This document shows positions 41,202 through 51,343 of a DNA stretch of 53,543 nucleotides, piece by piece. Source of the stretch: Bacteroides sp. (lineage in GTDB: Bacteria > Bacteroidota > Bacteroidia > Bacteroidales > Bacteroidaceae). A program made the translations under genes and the position numbers. The notes beneath the pieces were generated by a model. That model saw nothing but the letters and a program-made list of their open reading frames with translations. It ran no database searches and had not been told where the DNA came from. The stretch covers positions 1-53,543 of the forward strand of contig JASLIW010000129.1 of assembly GCA_030152865.1 (NCBI GenBank), read 5' to 3'. How positions within the stretch are numbered: position 1 is the stretch's first letter; every line of letters begins with the position of its first letter.

Positions 41202-43358
41202 GTGTCTGACAACAACAAAATACTAAGACGTTACGCTATCATAGTTTTATTTATGCTAGTTCTAGTAGGATTTGTCATCGTGAAAGCTGCTGTAACGATG
41301 ACAAAAGAACGTGATCACTGGCTCAACGTCAAAGGAATTTATGTAAAAGAATATGAAGAAATTCCTGCTGATAGAGGCAATATACTCTCAGCTGATGGAA
41401 AACTCTTGGCTAGTTCACTCCCACAGTACCAAATATATATGGATTACAAATCCAACTTCGAACTAAAGAAAGACTCTTTTTTTAAGCACATAGACGAGGT
41501 CAGTAAAGGGCTAAATCGCATATTACCCCTAAAAAGCACCAATTACTTTAAAAGAACCCTAGTAAATGGCCTTAATGCAAAGAAACGAAGTGGTTTTTCC
41601 CCGCTCTACCCATACCGAATTACCTACTTACAAAAGCAAGAAATACTCAAACTCCCTGTTTTTGACTTGGGCAAAAACAAGAGCGGTTTCATAGCTATAG
41701 AAAACAATGCAAGAAAAAAACCTTTTGGCTCACTAGCTTCGCGCACAATTGGTGAGTTGTATTACGATAAAAATAAAGGTCCTAAAAATGGGGTTGAACT
41801 GGCTTTCAATAAATACTTGAGTGGAGAGAAAGGCCATGCTCATAAGGAAAAAATCAAAAAAAGATTTGTGCCTGTTACCGATAAAGAACCAATCCATGGA
41901 AGTGATGTTATCATGGCCTTAGACGTAAACATTCAAGATATCACAGAAAAAGCCTTATTGGACGAGCTTAAAAAGGGTAATGCTGAAATAGGAATGGTTA
42001 TGGTTATGGAGGTTTCAACTGGCGATGTAAAAGCTATTGTCAACATGACTAGGACTAAGAGTGGAACATATAAGGAAATTAAAAACAGTATTTTATTAGA
42101 CCTCTACGAACCTGGCTCTACAATGAAAACGGCGGCCATACTTACTGCTTTAAACGACAATAAAATTAAAAGATCAGACAAACAGTATTTAGGAAATGGT
42201 ATTAAGCAGTTTAGCAAGCATGCTACCCTTAGAGACCACAATTACGGGAAAGGAGGCTTCCCTGACTCACTCAAAACTCAAAATATAGACCAAATCATGC
42301 AGCACTCATCTAACATAGGAGTAGCCATGACAATACACCAGGCTTATAACACAAAAATAGAAGAACAACGATTTATTGAAAAGCTAAGAGACCTGACAGG
42401 AATGGACCTTAATTTACAGCTTGAAGGCACCCCTCAAGCCGTAATTAGAGATACGCTAGATAACTCTTATTCAAAAACAACAGTACCCTGGATGAGCTTT
42501 GGCTATGGCTTACAAGTACCTCTGGTCAATATGATTACATTTTATAATGCAATTGCAAATAATGGAATCATGGTTAAGCCACGATTTGTCCAAGCTATTA
42601 GCAAGGAGGGTAATGTCACAAAAACTTTTCCTGTAGAGATACTCAATAAAGAGATTGCTAAGCCGAAAGCCATAAAAGACATACAAGAAATACTGGAGAT
42701 AGTAGTCCATGGAGGGGAAACATCAACAGGTAAAAACGCCAAATCAGATCAGTTTAAATCTGCTGGTAAAACAGGTACAGCTCAACTCACACAAGGGGCT
42801 CAAGGATATCAGGGAGGACGTCAACACCTCAAAAGCTTTATTGGATATTTCCCTGCCAATCAACCTAAATATACAATATTAGTAAGTATTAAAACAGCGC
42901 GAGGAAGCAACCCCTACCTACCAGGTAGTGATTGTCCTGTCGTGTTTAAGGAAATTGCTGAGCGTATTTATGCTATGAAGCTAAAGAAATACTTTGATGT
43001 ATCTATAGCCAAAGACTCTATCAACCCCCTACCTCCCGAAGTAAAAAGAGGGCTTACTCAGCCATCACTAGCAATTTTGAAAGAATTAGATATAAATGCT
43101 GAAGGCATCAGTAAACAAGACAAGGCAACTTGGAGCTCTTTCGAAAAACAAGAGAGTCACATCATAATTCAAAACTCGGATTTAGCTTCTGAAAGGGTAC
43201 CCTCAGTTTATGGAATGGGAGCGCGAGATGCTATATATGCCTTAGAATCAATTGGCCTCAACGTACAAGTAAGAGGCAAAGGAAAGGTGTATCGACAATC
43301 CATCACCAGTGGCTCTTCTTTCAGAAAAGGAACATCTATTACACTAGACTTAAAATAA
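41202..43358 (+). CDS. ftsI: Septal penicillin-binding protein (FtsI/PBP3 type) with PASTA domain
   Basis: A 718-residue class B PBP that cross-links septal peptidoglycan. One N-terminal membrane helix is followed by IPADRGNILSADGKLLASS and the transpeptidase domain: SxxK in EPGSTMK (about residue 306), SxN in HSSN (about 370) and KTG in AGKTGTA (about 523). A single PASTA-like domain ends the protein (RVPSVYGMGARDAIYALES), unlike E. coli FtsI. The start codon is GTG. It lies between ftsL and murE, as is standard. Confidence 0.95.
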   Translation: MSDNNKILRRYAIIVLFMLVLVGFVIVKAAVTMTKERDHWLNVKGIYVKEYEEIPADRGNILSADGKLLASSLPQYQIYMDYKSNFELKKDSFFKHIDEVSKGLNRILPLKSTNYFKRTLVNGLNAKKRSGFSPLYPYRITYLQKQEILKLPVFDLGKNKSGFIAIENNARKKPFGSLASRTIGELYYDKNKGPKNGVELAFNKYLSGEKGHAHKEKIKKRFVPVTDKEPIHGSDVIMALDVNIQDITEKALLDELKKGNAEIGMVMVMEVSTGDVKAIVNMTRTKSGTYKEIKNSILLDLYEPGSTMKTAAILTALNDNKIKRSDKQYLGNGIKQFSKHATLRDHNYGKGGFPDSLKTQNIDQIMQHSSNIGVAMTIHQAYNTKIEEQRFIEKLRDLTGMDLNLQLEGTPQAVIRDTLDNSYSKTTVPWMSFGYGLQVPLVNMITFYNAIANNGIMVKPRFVQAISKEGNVTKTFPVEILNKEIAKPKAIKDIQEILEIVVHGGETSTGKNAKSDQFKSAGKTGTAQLTQGAQGYQGGRQHLKSFIGYFPANQPKYTILVSIKTARGSNPYLPGSDCPVVFKEIAERIYAMKLKKYFDVSIAKDSINPLPPEVKRGLTQPSLAILKELDINAEGISKQDKATWSSFEKQESHIIIQNSDLASERVPSVYGMGARDAIYALESIGLNVQVRGKGKVYRQSITSGSSFRKGTSITLDLK

Positions 43359-43370
43359 AACAGAAAGGGT

Positions 43371-44831
43371 ATGACCATATATGAATTAACAAAGGAGCTA
43401 AATACCATCAATATAATTGGCTCCACACAACAAAAAGTAAGCAACATACACATTGACTCTAGAGAAGTTAGCTCTGGGAGTCTTTTTGTAGCAGTTGAAG
43501 GGACCCAAACTGATGGACACAAGTATATCAATCAAGCTATACAACAAGGAGCCTCGGCTATTCTCTGTGAAAAGATACCCTCCGATGTAGTTGAGGGGGT
43601 AACTTATATTCATGTAACAAACAGTGAAGAAGCTCTTGGCTATATCTCCTCTGCCTACTTTGAACACCCATCAAGAAAACTCACATTAGTTGGTGTAACT
43701 GGTACTAATGGCAAGACAACAGTAGCAACCCTACTCTATCAAACATTTCAAAAGCTAGGCTACAAGGTTGGCTTATTATCCACTGTTTGCAACTACATTG
43801 ATAAAGAAGCTAGCCCAACTACCCATACCACTCCTGATGCAGTGACCATAAACAAGTTACTAAACAAGATGGTAAACAGTGGCTGTGAATATGCTTTTAT
43901 GGAAGTTAGCTCTCATGCTATAGACCAAAAAAGAATAAAAGGGCTCCACTTTAAAGGGGGAATATTTACCAACCTAACACGGGATCACCTAGACTATCAC
44001 AAAACTGTATCTAACTACATTAAAGCTAAAAAAGCCTTTTTTGATGAGCTTCCTACAAGCTCTTTTAGCCTCATCAACATTGATGATAAAAATGGGCCTA
44101 TAATGATTCAAAACACAAAATCCTCCACTTACACCTACTCACTAAGAACGATATCGAACTTTAAAGCTAGAATTGTAGAATCTCACTTCAACGGCATGAT
44201 CTTAGAAGTAGATAATAGAGAACTTGCTGTGCAGTTTACAGGAAGATTCAATGCCTACAATTTACTTGCAGTATACGGTACTGCTAAACTTCTAGGCAAA
44301 TCTAGTGAAGAAATACTTGTAGCACTAAGTACGCTAACATCTGTATCTGGGCGTTTTGAGACATTGATCTCCCCCCAAGGATATACAGCAATTGTCGATT
44401 ATGCCCATACCCCCGATGCCTTAGTTAATGTATTAAGCACTATTCATGACATACTGGATGGCAGAGGAGAGGTGATAACTGTTGTAGGTGCCGGTGGAAA
44501 TAGAGATAAGGGCAAACGCCCCTTAATGGCTAAGGAAGCTATCAAACACAGTGATAAAGTTATTTTCACCTCAGACAACCCACGCTTTGAGGAACCTAGA
44601 GCTATTATTGAGGATATGATAGTAGACTTAAGTTCAGCGGAAAAACAAAAGATACTCACCATAGAAAATCGAAGAGATGCAATAAAAACAGCTTGTATGC
44701 TTGCTAATCCTAAAGATGTTGTATTAGTTGCAGGCAAAGGCCATGAAACATATCAAGACATAAAAGGCATCAAGCACCATTTCGACGACAAAGAAGAACT
44801 ACTAACCCTATTTAAAAATCAGTCCAACTAA
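43371..44831 (+). CDS. murE: UDP-MurNAc-L-Ala-D-Glu:meso-diaminopimelate ligase
   Basis: A 486-residue ATP-dependent ligase that adds the third residue of the peptidoglycan stem peptide in the cytoplasm. The ATP loop is GVTGTNGKTTVATL (about residue 108). The substrate-selecting motif reads DNPR in FTSDNPRFEEPR, which is the meso-diaminopimelate form, not the lysine form. AGKGHETYQ near the end is typical. It follows ftsI by 12 nt. Confidence 0.97.
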   Translation: MTIYELTKELNTINIIGSTQQKVSNIHIDSREVSSGSLFVAVEGTQTDGHKYINQAIQQGASAILCEKIPSDVVEGVTYIHVTNSEEALGYISSAYFEHPSRKLTLVGVTGTNGKTTVATLLYQTFQKLGYKVGLLSTVCNYIDKEASPTTHTTPDAVTINKLLNKMVNSGCEYAFMEVSSHAIDQKRIKGLHFKGGIFTNLTRDHLDYHKTVSNYIKAKKAFFDELPTSSFSLINIDDKNGPIMIQNTKSSTYTYSLRTISNFKARIVESHFNGMILEVDNRELAVQFTGRFNAYNLLAVYGTAKLLGKSSEEILVALSTLTSVSGRFETLISPQGYTAIVDYAHTPDALVNVLSTIHDILDGRGEVITVVGAGGNRDKGKRPLMAKEAIKHSDKVIFTSDNPRFEEPRAIIEDMIVDLSSAEKQKILTIENRRDAIKTACMLANPKDVVLVAGKGHETYQDIKGIKHHFDDKEELLTLFKNQSN

Positions 44832-44852
44832 ATAAAATACGACAATTAGATT

Positions 44853-46121
44853 ATGCTATACTACCTATTTGAATGGCTACAGAAATATGACATACCTGGA
44901 TCTGGCATGTTTAGCTATACCTCTTTTAGAGCTATAGCTACTATTATTTTAGCTCTACTCATATCAACCATATTTGGCGATAAATTTATAGACCACTTAA
45001 AGCGCAAGCAAATTACTGAACTCCAAAGAGACCCAAGTATAGACCCCTTTGGAGTTGAAAAGAATGGCGTTCCAAGCATGGGAGGCATTATTATTATTGT
45101 TTCTATTCTAATTCCGTGCTTATTACTAGGAAAGCTACATAATATTTATTTGATACTGATGCTTATCACAACTGTCTGGCTAGGTGCAATAGGCTTTGCT
45201 GATGACTACATAAAGGTATTTAGAAAAAACAAAGATGGGTTAAGAGGCAGATTCAAAATCATCGGACAAATCGGTTTAGGATTAATAGTAGGCCTAACCG
45301 TATATCTAAGCCCTGATATCGTAATTAGAGAAAATATAGAAGTTAAGAAAGGCGACAACCGAATTGAAGTCGTTCACGCAAACACCAATGTTAAGTCTAC
45401 AAAAACGACTATACCTTTTTTTAAAAACAACAATTTGGACTATTCTAGCTTAGTTCCTTTTATGGGTAAGCACAAACAAAAAGCTGGATGGATCATTTTT
45501 GTACTCGTTACCATTTTTGTTGTTGCAGCTGTATCAAACGGAGCCAATCTAAATGATGGGATGGATGGAATGGCAGCCGGTAACTCCGCAATAATTGGGG
45601 TTGCATTGGGCATTCTAGCCTACCTTTCGAGCCATGTTGAGTTTGCAAGCTATCTCAACATCATGTTTATCCCTGGCAGCGAAGAACTCGTGATTTTCAT
45701 ATGTGCTTTTGTTGGAGCCTTAATTGGGTTCTTATGGTACAATGCCTATCCAGCACAAGTCTTCATGGGTGATACTGGCAGCTTAACAATTGGCGGGATC
45801 ATTGCTGTATTTGCTATTATCATTCGCAAAGAGCTCTTAATACCGGTCTTGTGTGGCGTATTTCTGGTAGAGAATCTTTCTGTTATTCTGCAGGTAAGAT
45901 ACTTCAAGCACGGAAAGAAAAAAGGAGTTAAACAAAGAGTATTCAAAAGAACCCCCATTCATGATCACTTTAGAACTACTACAGCCCAGCTTGATCCAAA
46001 TTGCTCCTACATTTTGACAAAACCTAAAAAGGTTTTTCATGAATCTAAAATCACAGTTCGATTTTGGATTATAACTATACTTCTTGCTGCTATAACAATA
46101 ATCACATTAAAGATTAGATAA
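44853..46121 (+). CDS. mraY: Phospho-N-acetylmuramoyl-pentapeptide-transferase
   Basis: A 422-residue inner membrane enzyme that transfers phospho-MurNAc-pentapeptide to undecaprenyl phosphate, forming lipid I. FADDYIKVFRKNKDGLRGRF, GANLNDGMDGMAAG, FMGDTGSL and RTPIHDHF are the catalytic and family motifs. It is about 60 residues longer than the E. coli protein, mainly from an insert at about residues 160-205 (VKKGDNRIEVVHANTNVKS). It lies 21 nt after murE and 1 nt before murD. Confidence 0.97.
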   Translation: MLYYLFEWLQKYDIPGSGMFSYTSFRAIATIILALLISTIFGDKFIDHLKRKQITELQRDPSIDPFGVEKNGVPSMGGIIIIVSILIPCLLLGKLHNIYLILMLITTVWLGAIGFADDYIKVFRKNKDGLRGRFKIIGQIGLGLIVGLTVYLSPDIVIRENIEVKKGDNRIEVVHANTNVKSTKTTIPFFKNNNLDYSSLVPFMGKHKQKAGWIIFVLVTIFVVAAVSNGANLNDGMDGMAAGNSAIIGVALGILAYLSSHVEFASYLNIMFIPGSEELVIFICAFVGALIGFLWYNAYPAQVFMGDTGSLTIGGIIAVFAIIIRKELLIPVLCGVFLVENLSVILQVRYFKHGKKKGVKQRVFKRTPIHDHFRTTTAQLDPNCSYILTKPKKVFHESKITVRFWIITILLAAITIITLKIR

Positions 46122-46122
46122 G

Positions 46123-47454
46123 ATGAAAGAAAGAGTGGTTATTTTAGGTGCAGGAGAAAGTGGTACAGGTGCTGCAATTCTAGCTAAGGTAAAAGGCTTT
46201 GAGACTTTTGTCTCCGACTCTTCTCTTATAAAGAACCCCTATAAAGAAGAGCTCAAGCAACATAATATAGAATGGGAGGAGTGTACACATAGCATAGATA
46301 AAATCACAAATGCAGACTTGGTTATTAAGAGTCCAGGGATTCCGAACACTGCACCAATTATAGAGACTCTAAACAAACTAAATATTCCTGTTATCTCCGA
46401 AATAGAGTTTGGAAGTAGGTACACCCAAGCAAAAATGATTTGCATTACTGGCTCTAATGGGAAAACTACTACCACCAGTCTATTGTATCACCTGCTTAAA
46501 AGCGCCCAACTTAATGTCGGTCTAGCAGGAAATATAGGCCAAAGTTTAGCTAGACAAGTAGCATTCCAACAACATGACTACTACGTCATAGAGCTTAGCT
46601 CTTTTCAGTTAGATAATATGTATGCATTTCGAGCAAACATTGCTATTTTACTCAACATTACTCCAGACCACCTTGACCGCTATAACTTCTGCATGCAGAA
46701 GTATATTGACGCTAAGTTCAGAATCATCCAAAATCAAATAAAACAGGATGCATTTATTTATTGGTCTGATGACCCTGTTTTAAAGGAAGAGATAAAACGC
46801 AGAGAACTAAAGGCCAAGACCTACACTTTTAGCACCCAGCATAAGGCCTCAACCCACTTAAAAGGTGGACAGATCTCTATTTGTGATAACCAAACAAACA
46901 TCCCTCTTTCGAAGCTACAACTAGCTGGCAAACACAACCTATACAATGCTATGGCTGCCCTTACAGCATCTCAGCTCTTGGGCTTGAGCAAAAAAGAGAT
47001 GGAGAAAGGCTTAGAAACCTTTTATGGAGTAGCACATAGATTGGAATATGTCGCAACTGTAGATGATGTAATTTACATCAACGACTCGAAGGCAACAAAT
47101 ATAGACTCTTGCTCATATGCACTTCAAGCTATGTCTAGCCCCACTATCCTAATTTTAGGAGGGAAGGATAAAGGCAATGACTACAACCTGATAGCTCCAT
47201 TGATCAAAGAAAAGTGTAAGGCCCTCGTATTTTTAGGAGCTGACAATCATAAGCTTCATGACTACTTTGACAATTTTGGATTGCCCATAGTAGATACAGA
47301 CTCCATGACCAAAGCCATAAGTGAAGCCCACAATCTAGCTCGAAAAGGAGATACTGTTTTATTAAGCCCCTGCTGTGCTTCATTTGATTTATTTAATAGT
47401 TACGAACATAGAGGAGATTTATTCAAAGACACCGTTAAACAGCTAAAACAATGA
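46123..47454 (+). CDS. murD: UDP-MurNAc-L-alanine:D-glutamate ligase
   Basis: A 443-residue cytosolic Mur ligase that adds D-glutamate. The N-terminal Rossmann domain opens VVILGAGESGTGAAILA, the ATP loop is ITGSNGKTTTTSLL (about residue 108), and ITPDHLDRY and INDSKATN follow. LSPCCASFDLFNSYEHRGD near the C terminus is characteristic. A 4-nt ATGA overlap couples it to ftsW. Confidence 0.97.
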   Translation: MKERVVILGAGESGTGAAILAKVKGFETFVSDSSLIKNPYKEELKQHNIEWEECTHSIDKITNADLVIKSPGIPNTAPIIETLNKLNIPVISEIEFGSRYTQAKMICITGSNGKTTTTSLLYHLLKSAQLNVGLAGNIGQSLARQVAFQQHDYYVIELSSFQLDNMYAFRANIAILLNITPDHLDRYNFCMQKYIDAKFRIIQNQIKQDAFIYWSDDPVLKEEIKRRELKAKTYTFSTQHKASTHLKGGQISICDNQTNIPLSKLQLAGKHNLYNAMAALTASQLLGLSKKEMEKGLETFYGVAHRLEYVATVDDVIYINDSKATNIDSCSYALQAMSSPTILILGGKDKGNDYNLIAPLIKEKCKALVFLGADNHKLHDYFDNFGLPIVDTDSMTKAISEAHNLARKGDTVLLSPCCASFDLFNSYEHRGDLFKDTVKQLKQ

Positions 47455-48836
47455 AGGAATTAATTGAGAAAATATTTAAAGGAGACAAAGTCATCTGGAC
47501 TATTTTTTTCTGTTTATCTGTCATCTCTATTGTAGAGGTGTTTAGCGCATCCAGCTTTTTGACTTATGATATACAGGACCATTGGTCACCTATCATCAAG
47601 CACACCCTATTTATTACGATAGGAGCTGGCATAATGATACTATTTCAGAAAGTTCACTTCAAGTGGTTCCGCTTAATCGGTATAATACTTCCTTTCATAG
47701 CTGGCTTCTTCTTGGTCTTTACGACAATTAAAGGTATAATTAACCCTGCTCTACGCACAAATGGCGCTGCTAGATGGATAGAAATATTGGGAGTTCGATT
47801 CCAGCCATCAGAACTAGCTAAGGTTGCACTTATTTGTGCAATAGCTTTTATTCTATCAAAGCTCCAAGGTAAGAATCATGCCAAACAGAAGGCTTTTAAC
47901 TGGATTATTGGTGTAACATTTGCTTTAGCTATTCCTATTACTATAGAAAACTTTTCAACAGGAGCCATATTATTTGCAGTGATGTTTTTGATGCTATTTG
48001 TAGGTCGAGTCAAAATAGTCACATTAGCTAAAGCTGGTCTTTTAGTCCTAGTCTTGGCCTTAGCTGTCTATGGTGTTTCACAAATACCTGGAGCCCAACA
48101 AAAACTTCCTGTTTTACACCGTGTGGACACTTGGATGAGCCGCTTAGGGAGCTTTAATAGTGATGAGGCTGAGGATCTAACCCCTGTGCAATATATGGAA
48201 AAGTACAACCAAAGAGGTCATGCTAACATAGCCATTGCCACAAGTGGCTTACTAGGAGTAGGCCCTGGCAACTCTGTACAAAGAGACTACCTTAGTCAAG
48301 CTTTTTCCGATTTTATTTATGCCATTATCATAGAAGAGCTTGGATTGATTCCTGCTGGATTTATAGCTCTACTCTATATTATACTGCTATTCCGAATCGG
48401 CAAAGTTGCTATTAAGTACCGAGATAAAATCATACGTATTGACTCTATGACTCTAGACGACAAGGTTAGATATAATATAAATGATACGCAACTGCAAGAG
48501 ATCAAGAACCAAATCTTTTTCGGTATCTTTCTCATTATGGGTATTGGATTCTTATTCGTAATACAAGCTCTAATAAATATGATGGTTGCTGTAGATATTA
48601 TTCCTATAACTGGTCAGCCTCTACCATTCGTGAGTAAAGGAGGGACTAGTACCTTTATCAATTGTGCGCTACTTGGAATGGTACTTAGTGTAACAGAAAA
48701 AGCAGATGTTAACTTTTTAAAGTTAGCAGAAGAAACTGAACACAAGCAGGAAAACTCGGATAACACAGATACTCCACCAACCAGCCTTGGTGAGGTAGAA
48801 CAAACAGAAACAGCTTTGGACAACATAGCTATTTAA
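47451..48836 (+). CDS. ftsW: SEDS-family septal peptidoglycan glycosyltransferase FtsW
   Basis: A 461-residue polytopic protein that polymerises lipid II at the septum with its PBP partner FtsI. NGAARWIEILGVRFQPSELA and PLPFVSKGGTS are the SEDS signatures, and NQRGHANIAIATSGLLGVGPGNS contains the conserved extracytoplasmic loop (quoted in outline). It lies between murD and murG. A soluble C-terminal tail of about 45 residues rich in E and T follows the last helix. Confidence 0.96.
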   Translation: MKELIEKIFKGDKVIWTIFFCLSVISIVEVFSASSFLTYDIQDHWSPIIKHTLFITIGAGIMILFQKVHFKWFRLIGIILPFIAGFFLVFTTIKGIINPALRTNGAARWIEILGVRFQPSELAKVALICAIAFILSKLQGKNHAKQKAFNWIIGVTFALAIPITIENFSTGAILFAVMFLMLFVGRVKIVTLAKAGLLVLVLALAVYGVSQIPGAQQKLPVLHRVDTWMSRLGSFNSDEAEDLTPVQYMEKYNQRGHANIAIATSGLLGVGPGNSVQRDYLSQAFSDFIYAIIIEELGLIPAGFIALLYIILLFRIGKVAIKYRDKIIRIDSMTLDDKVRYNINDTQLQEIKNQIFFGIFLIMGIGFLFVIQALINMMVAVDIIPITGQPLPFVSKGGTSTFINCALLGMVLSVTEKADVNFLKLAEETEHKQENSDNTDTPPTSLGEVEQTETALDNIAI

Positions 48837-48842
48837 GAAGAT

Positions 48843-49973
48843 ATGAATAAAAACAAAGGCAGTATAAAAGTTATTATTAGTGGAGGTGGAACAGGAGGAC
48901 ACATCTTCCCAGCTATTGCGATTGCCAATGCAATAAAGGAGAAACAGCCTGAAAGCTCTATATTATTTGTGGGAGCTGAGAATAGAATGGAGATGGATCG
49001 TGTTCCGAAAGCAGGATATCCTATTATAGGGCTTCCTGTTGCTGGATTTAACCGACAGAAGTTATGGAAAAACATCTCTGTTCTTTGGAAGCTGGTCAAA
49101 AGTATTTTTAAAGCTAAAAGGGTGATTAAAGACTTTAGGCCTGATGTAGCAGTAGGTGTGGGTGGATTTGCTAGTGGACCAACCTTAAAGGCTGCAGAAA
49201 TGCTTAATATTCCTACACTTATCCAAGAACAAAACTCCTATGCTGGAGTTACAAACAAGCTACTAGCCAAAAAGGCTAGTAGGATTTGTGTTGCTTATGA
49301 CAATATGGAGCGTTTCTTTCCAAAAGAAAAGATAATCCTTACAGGCAATCCCGTCAGACAAAATCTTCTTACTACTCAATATACAAAACAAGAGGCAGTT
49401 CAGTCCTTCTCACTAGACACCGACAGACCTGTAGTACTCATTTTAGGTGGAAGTTTAGGGGCTCAGTCTATAAATGAATGCTTCTTACACCATATAGACA
49501 CGATGAAAAAGAGTAACACTCAGTTTATCTGGCAAACAGGGAAGCTCTATATAGATAGAATACAAGATTTCGTTTCTCAGGAAAATCTAACAAATATAGT
49601 TATAACAGACTTTATTTCAGATATGGCCAAGGCTTATGCAGCCGCAGATCTTGTTGTATCTAGAGCTGGAGCTGGCTCAATCTCAGAATTTTGTTTACTC
49701 GGAAAAGCAGTACTACTCATACCTTCGCCCAATGTAGCCGAAGATCACCAAACTCAAAACACACTAGCACTAGTAGAAAAAGAGGCAGCAATCTATGTCA
49801 AGGATAAGGAGTTAAAAGAAAAACTACTGCTTACTATAGAGCAGAACATCCAGAATAAAAAAGTATTAGCAGAGCTTCAGAAAAACATAAAGACCTTAGC
49901 ATTACCAGACTCAGCAGCTGTGATTGCTGATGAAATTATTAAATTAGCTAAAAATCAACATGAAAATAGATAA
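48843..49973 (+). CDS. murG: UDP-GlcNAc:lipid I N-acetylglucosaminyltransferase
   Basis: A 376-residue GT-B enzyme on the inner face of the membrane that makes lipid II. The glycine-rich loop IISGGGTGGHIFPAIAIA lies at the N terminus, VGVGGFASGPTLKAA and LIQEQNSYAGVTNKLL follow, and the nucleotide-sugar domain has LGGSLGAQSIN and VVSRAGAGSISE. Its end overlaps murC by 14 nt. Confidence 0.97.
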   Translation: MNKNKGSIKVIISGGGTGGHIFPAIAIANAIKEKQPESSILFVGAENRMEMDRVPKAGYPIIGLPVAGFNRQKLWKNISVLWKLVKSIFKAKRVIKDFRPDVAVGVGGFASGPTLKAAEMLNIPTLIQEQNSYAGVTNKLLAKKASRICVAYDNMERFFPKEKIILTGNPVRQNLLTTQYTKQEAVQSFSLDTDRPVVLILGGSLGAQSINECFLHHIDTMKKSNTQFIWQTGKLYIDRIQDFVSQENLTNIVITDFISDMAKAYAAADLVVSRAGAGSISEFCLLGKAVLLIPSPNVAEDHQTQNTLALVEKEAAIYVKDKELKEKLLLTIEQNIQNKKVLAELQKNIKTLALPDSAAVIADEIIKLAKNQHENR

Positions 49974-51333
49974 TATAAAAGCTGTTTATTTTATTGGTGC
50001 AGGAGGCATAGGTATGAGTGCACTCGTACGCTACTTTCTGTCTAAAAACAAACAAGTAGCCGGTTATGATAAGACAGCTAGTACACTTACCGAACAACTA
50101 ATTAAGGAGGGTGCTGATATTCACTACACCGATGATATAAACCAAATATCAGCAGCATTTACAGACAAAGACTCGACATTAGTAGTCTATACTCCAGCCG
50201 TACCAAGCACACATAATGAGCTATCCTACTTTAGAGATAGAGGATTTAGTGTAATGAAAAGGTCTCAAGTGCTAGGTCTAATAACTCAGGAAACCAAAGG
50301 ATTGTGTATTGCTGGCACACATGGAAAAACTACCACATCTACAATTTTAGCACATCTGCTGAAGCAGTCAAGTGTAGGCTGCACAGCCTTTCTTGGTGGT
50401 ATTTCTCAAAACTACCATACCAATCTTCTTTTAAACGAGCATAGTCCTTTTACCGTTATTGAGGCAGATGAGTTTGATCGATCGTTCCATGCCCTACGCC
50501 CTTATATCTCTGTGATCACCTCTTGTGAGCCTGATCACCTAGATATTTATGGAACAAAAGAAGCATATCTAGAGAGCTTTGAATACTACACTTCTCTTAT
50601 TCAAGCCGGAGGATCCTTGATAGTACATAAGGATTTAGAGTTTTCACCTCGTCTTAAGGATGAAGTAAACCTATATACCTACTCCAAAGATGCAGGAGAC
50701 TTCCATGCAGACAACATCTCTATTAGTAATGGCGAGATATACCTTGATTTTGTAGGTCCTAATATTAGAGTAAATCATATAAAACTAGGTGTGCCTATAT
50801 ATATTAATATAGAAAACAGTATTGCCGCCTTGGCCGTAGCACACCTTACAGGAGCCACTGCCGAAGAGCTTAAAAAGGGAATTGAAACATACCGTGGAGT
50901 AGAAAGACGTTTTGAATTCATCCTCAAAACAGAAAGCAAGGTATTAATAAACGATTATGCACATCACCCTGCCGAAGTGTACCAAAGTATACAGTCTATC
51001 AAAAAGTTATACCCCAACAAAACACTTACAACTATTTTTCAGCCTCACCTGTACAGTAGAACACAAGACTTTTACGAGGAATTTGCTCAAAGTTTAAGCC
51101 TCTCAGACAAGGTGATTTTACTAGATATCTATCCTGCAAGAGAGGAGCCAATACAGGGGGTAACAAGTAAGCTGATTCTAAAAGAAGTTGCAGGTGATAC
51201 TCCTAGCAAACTTGTAAGTAAAGAGGAATTATTAACAGAACTAACTTCCTTAAAAACAGATATCGTATTAACTTTAGGAGCAGGAGATATTGTGCTACTA
51301 CTCCCAGCAATTAAAACTATCTTAGAGGGTTGA
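49960..51333 (+). CDS. murC: UDP-N-acetylmuramate:L-alanine ligase
   Basis: A 457-residue Mur ligase that adds the first residue of the stem peptide. The N-terminal domain shows AVYFIGAGGIGMSALVRYFL, the ATP loop is IAGTHGKTTTSTILAHLL (about residue 117), and EADEFDRSFH, SCEPDHLDIYG and INDYAHHPAEV are diagnostic. It lies between murG and ftsQ; murB, often next to murC in other phyla, is absent here. Confidence 0.97.
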   Translation: MKIDNIKAVYFIGAGGIGMSALVRYFLSKNKQVAGYDKTASTLTEQLIKEGADIHYTDDINQISAAFTDKDSTLVVYTPAVPSTHNELSYFRDRGFSVMKRSQVLGLITQETKGLCIAGTHGKTTTSTILAHLLKQSSVGCTAFLGGISQNYHTNLLLNEHSPFTVIEADEFDRSFHALRPYISVITSCEPDHLDIYGTKEAYLESFEYYTSLIQAGGSLIVHKDLEFSPRLKDEVNLYTYSKDAGDFHADNISISNGEIYLDFVGPNIRVNHIKLGVPIYINIENSIAALAVAHLTGATAEELKKGIETYRGVERRFEFILKTESKVLINDYAHHPAEVYQSIQSIKKLYPNKTLTTIFQPHLYSRTQDFYEEFAQSLSLSDKVILLDIYPAREEPIQGVTSKLILKEVAGDTPSKLVSKEELLTELTSLKTDIVLTLGAGDIVLLLPAIKTILEG

Positions 51334-51343
51334 TTGTTAGACT

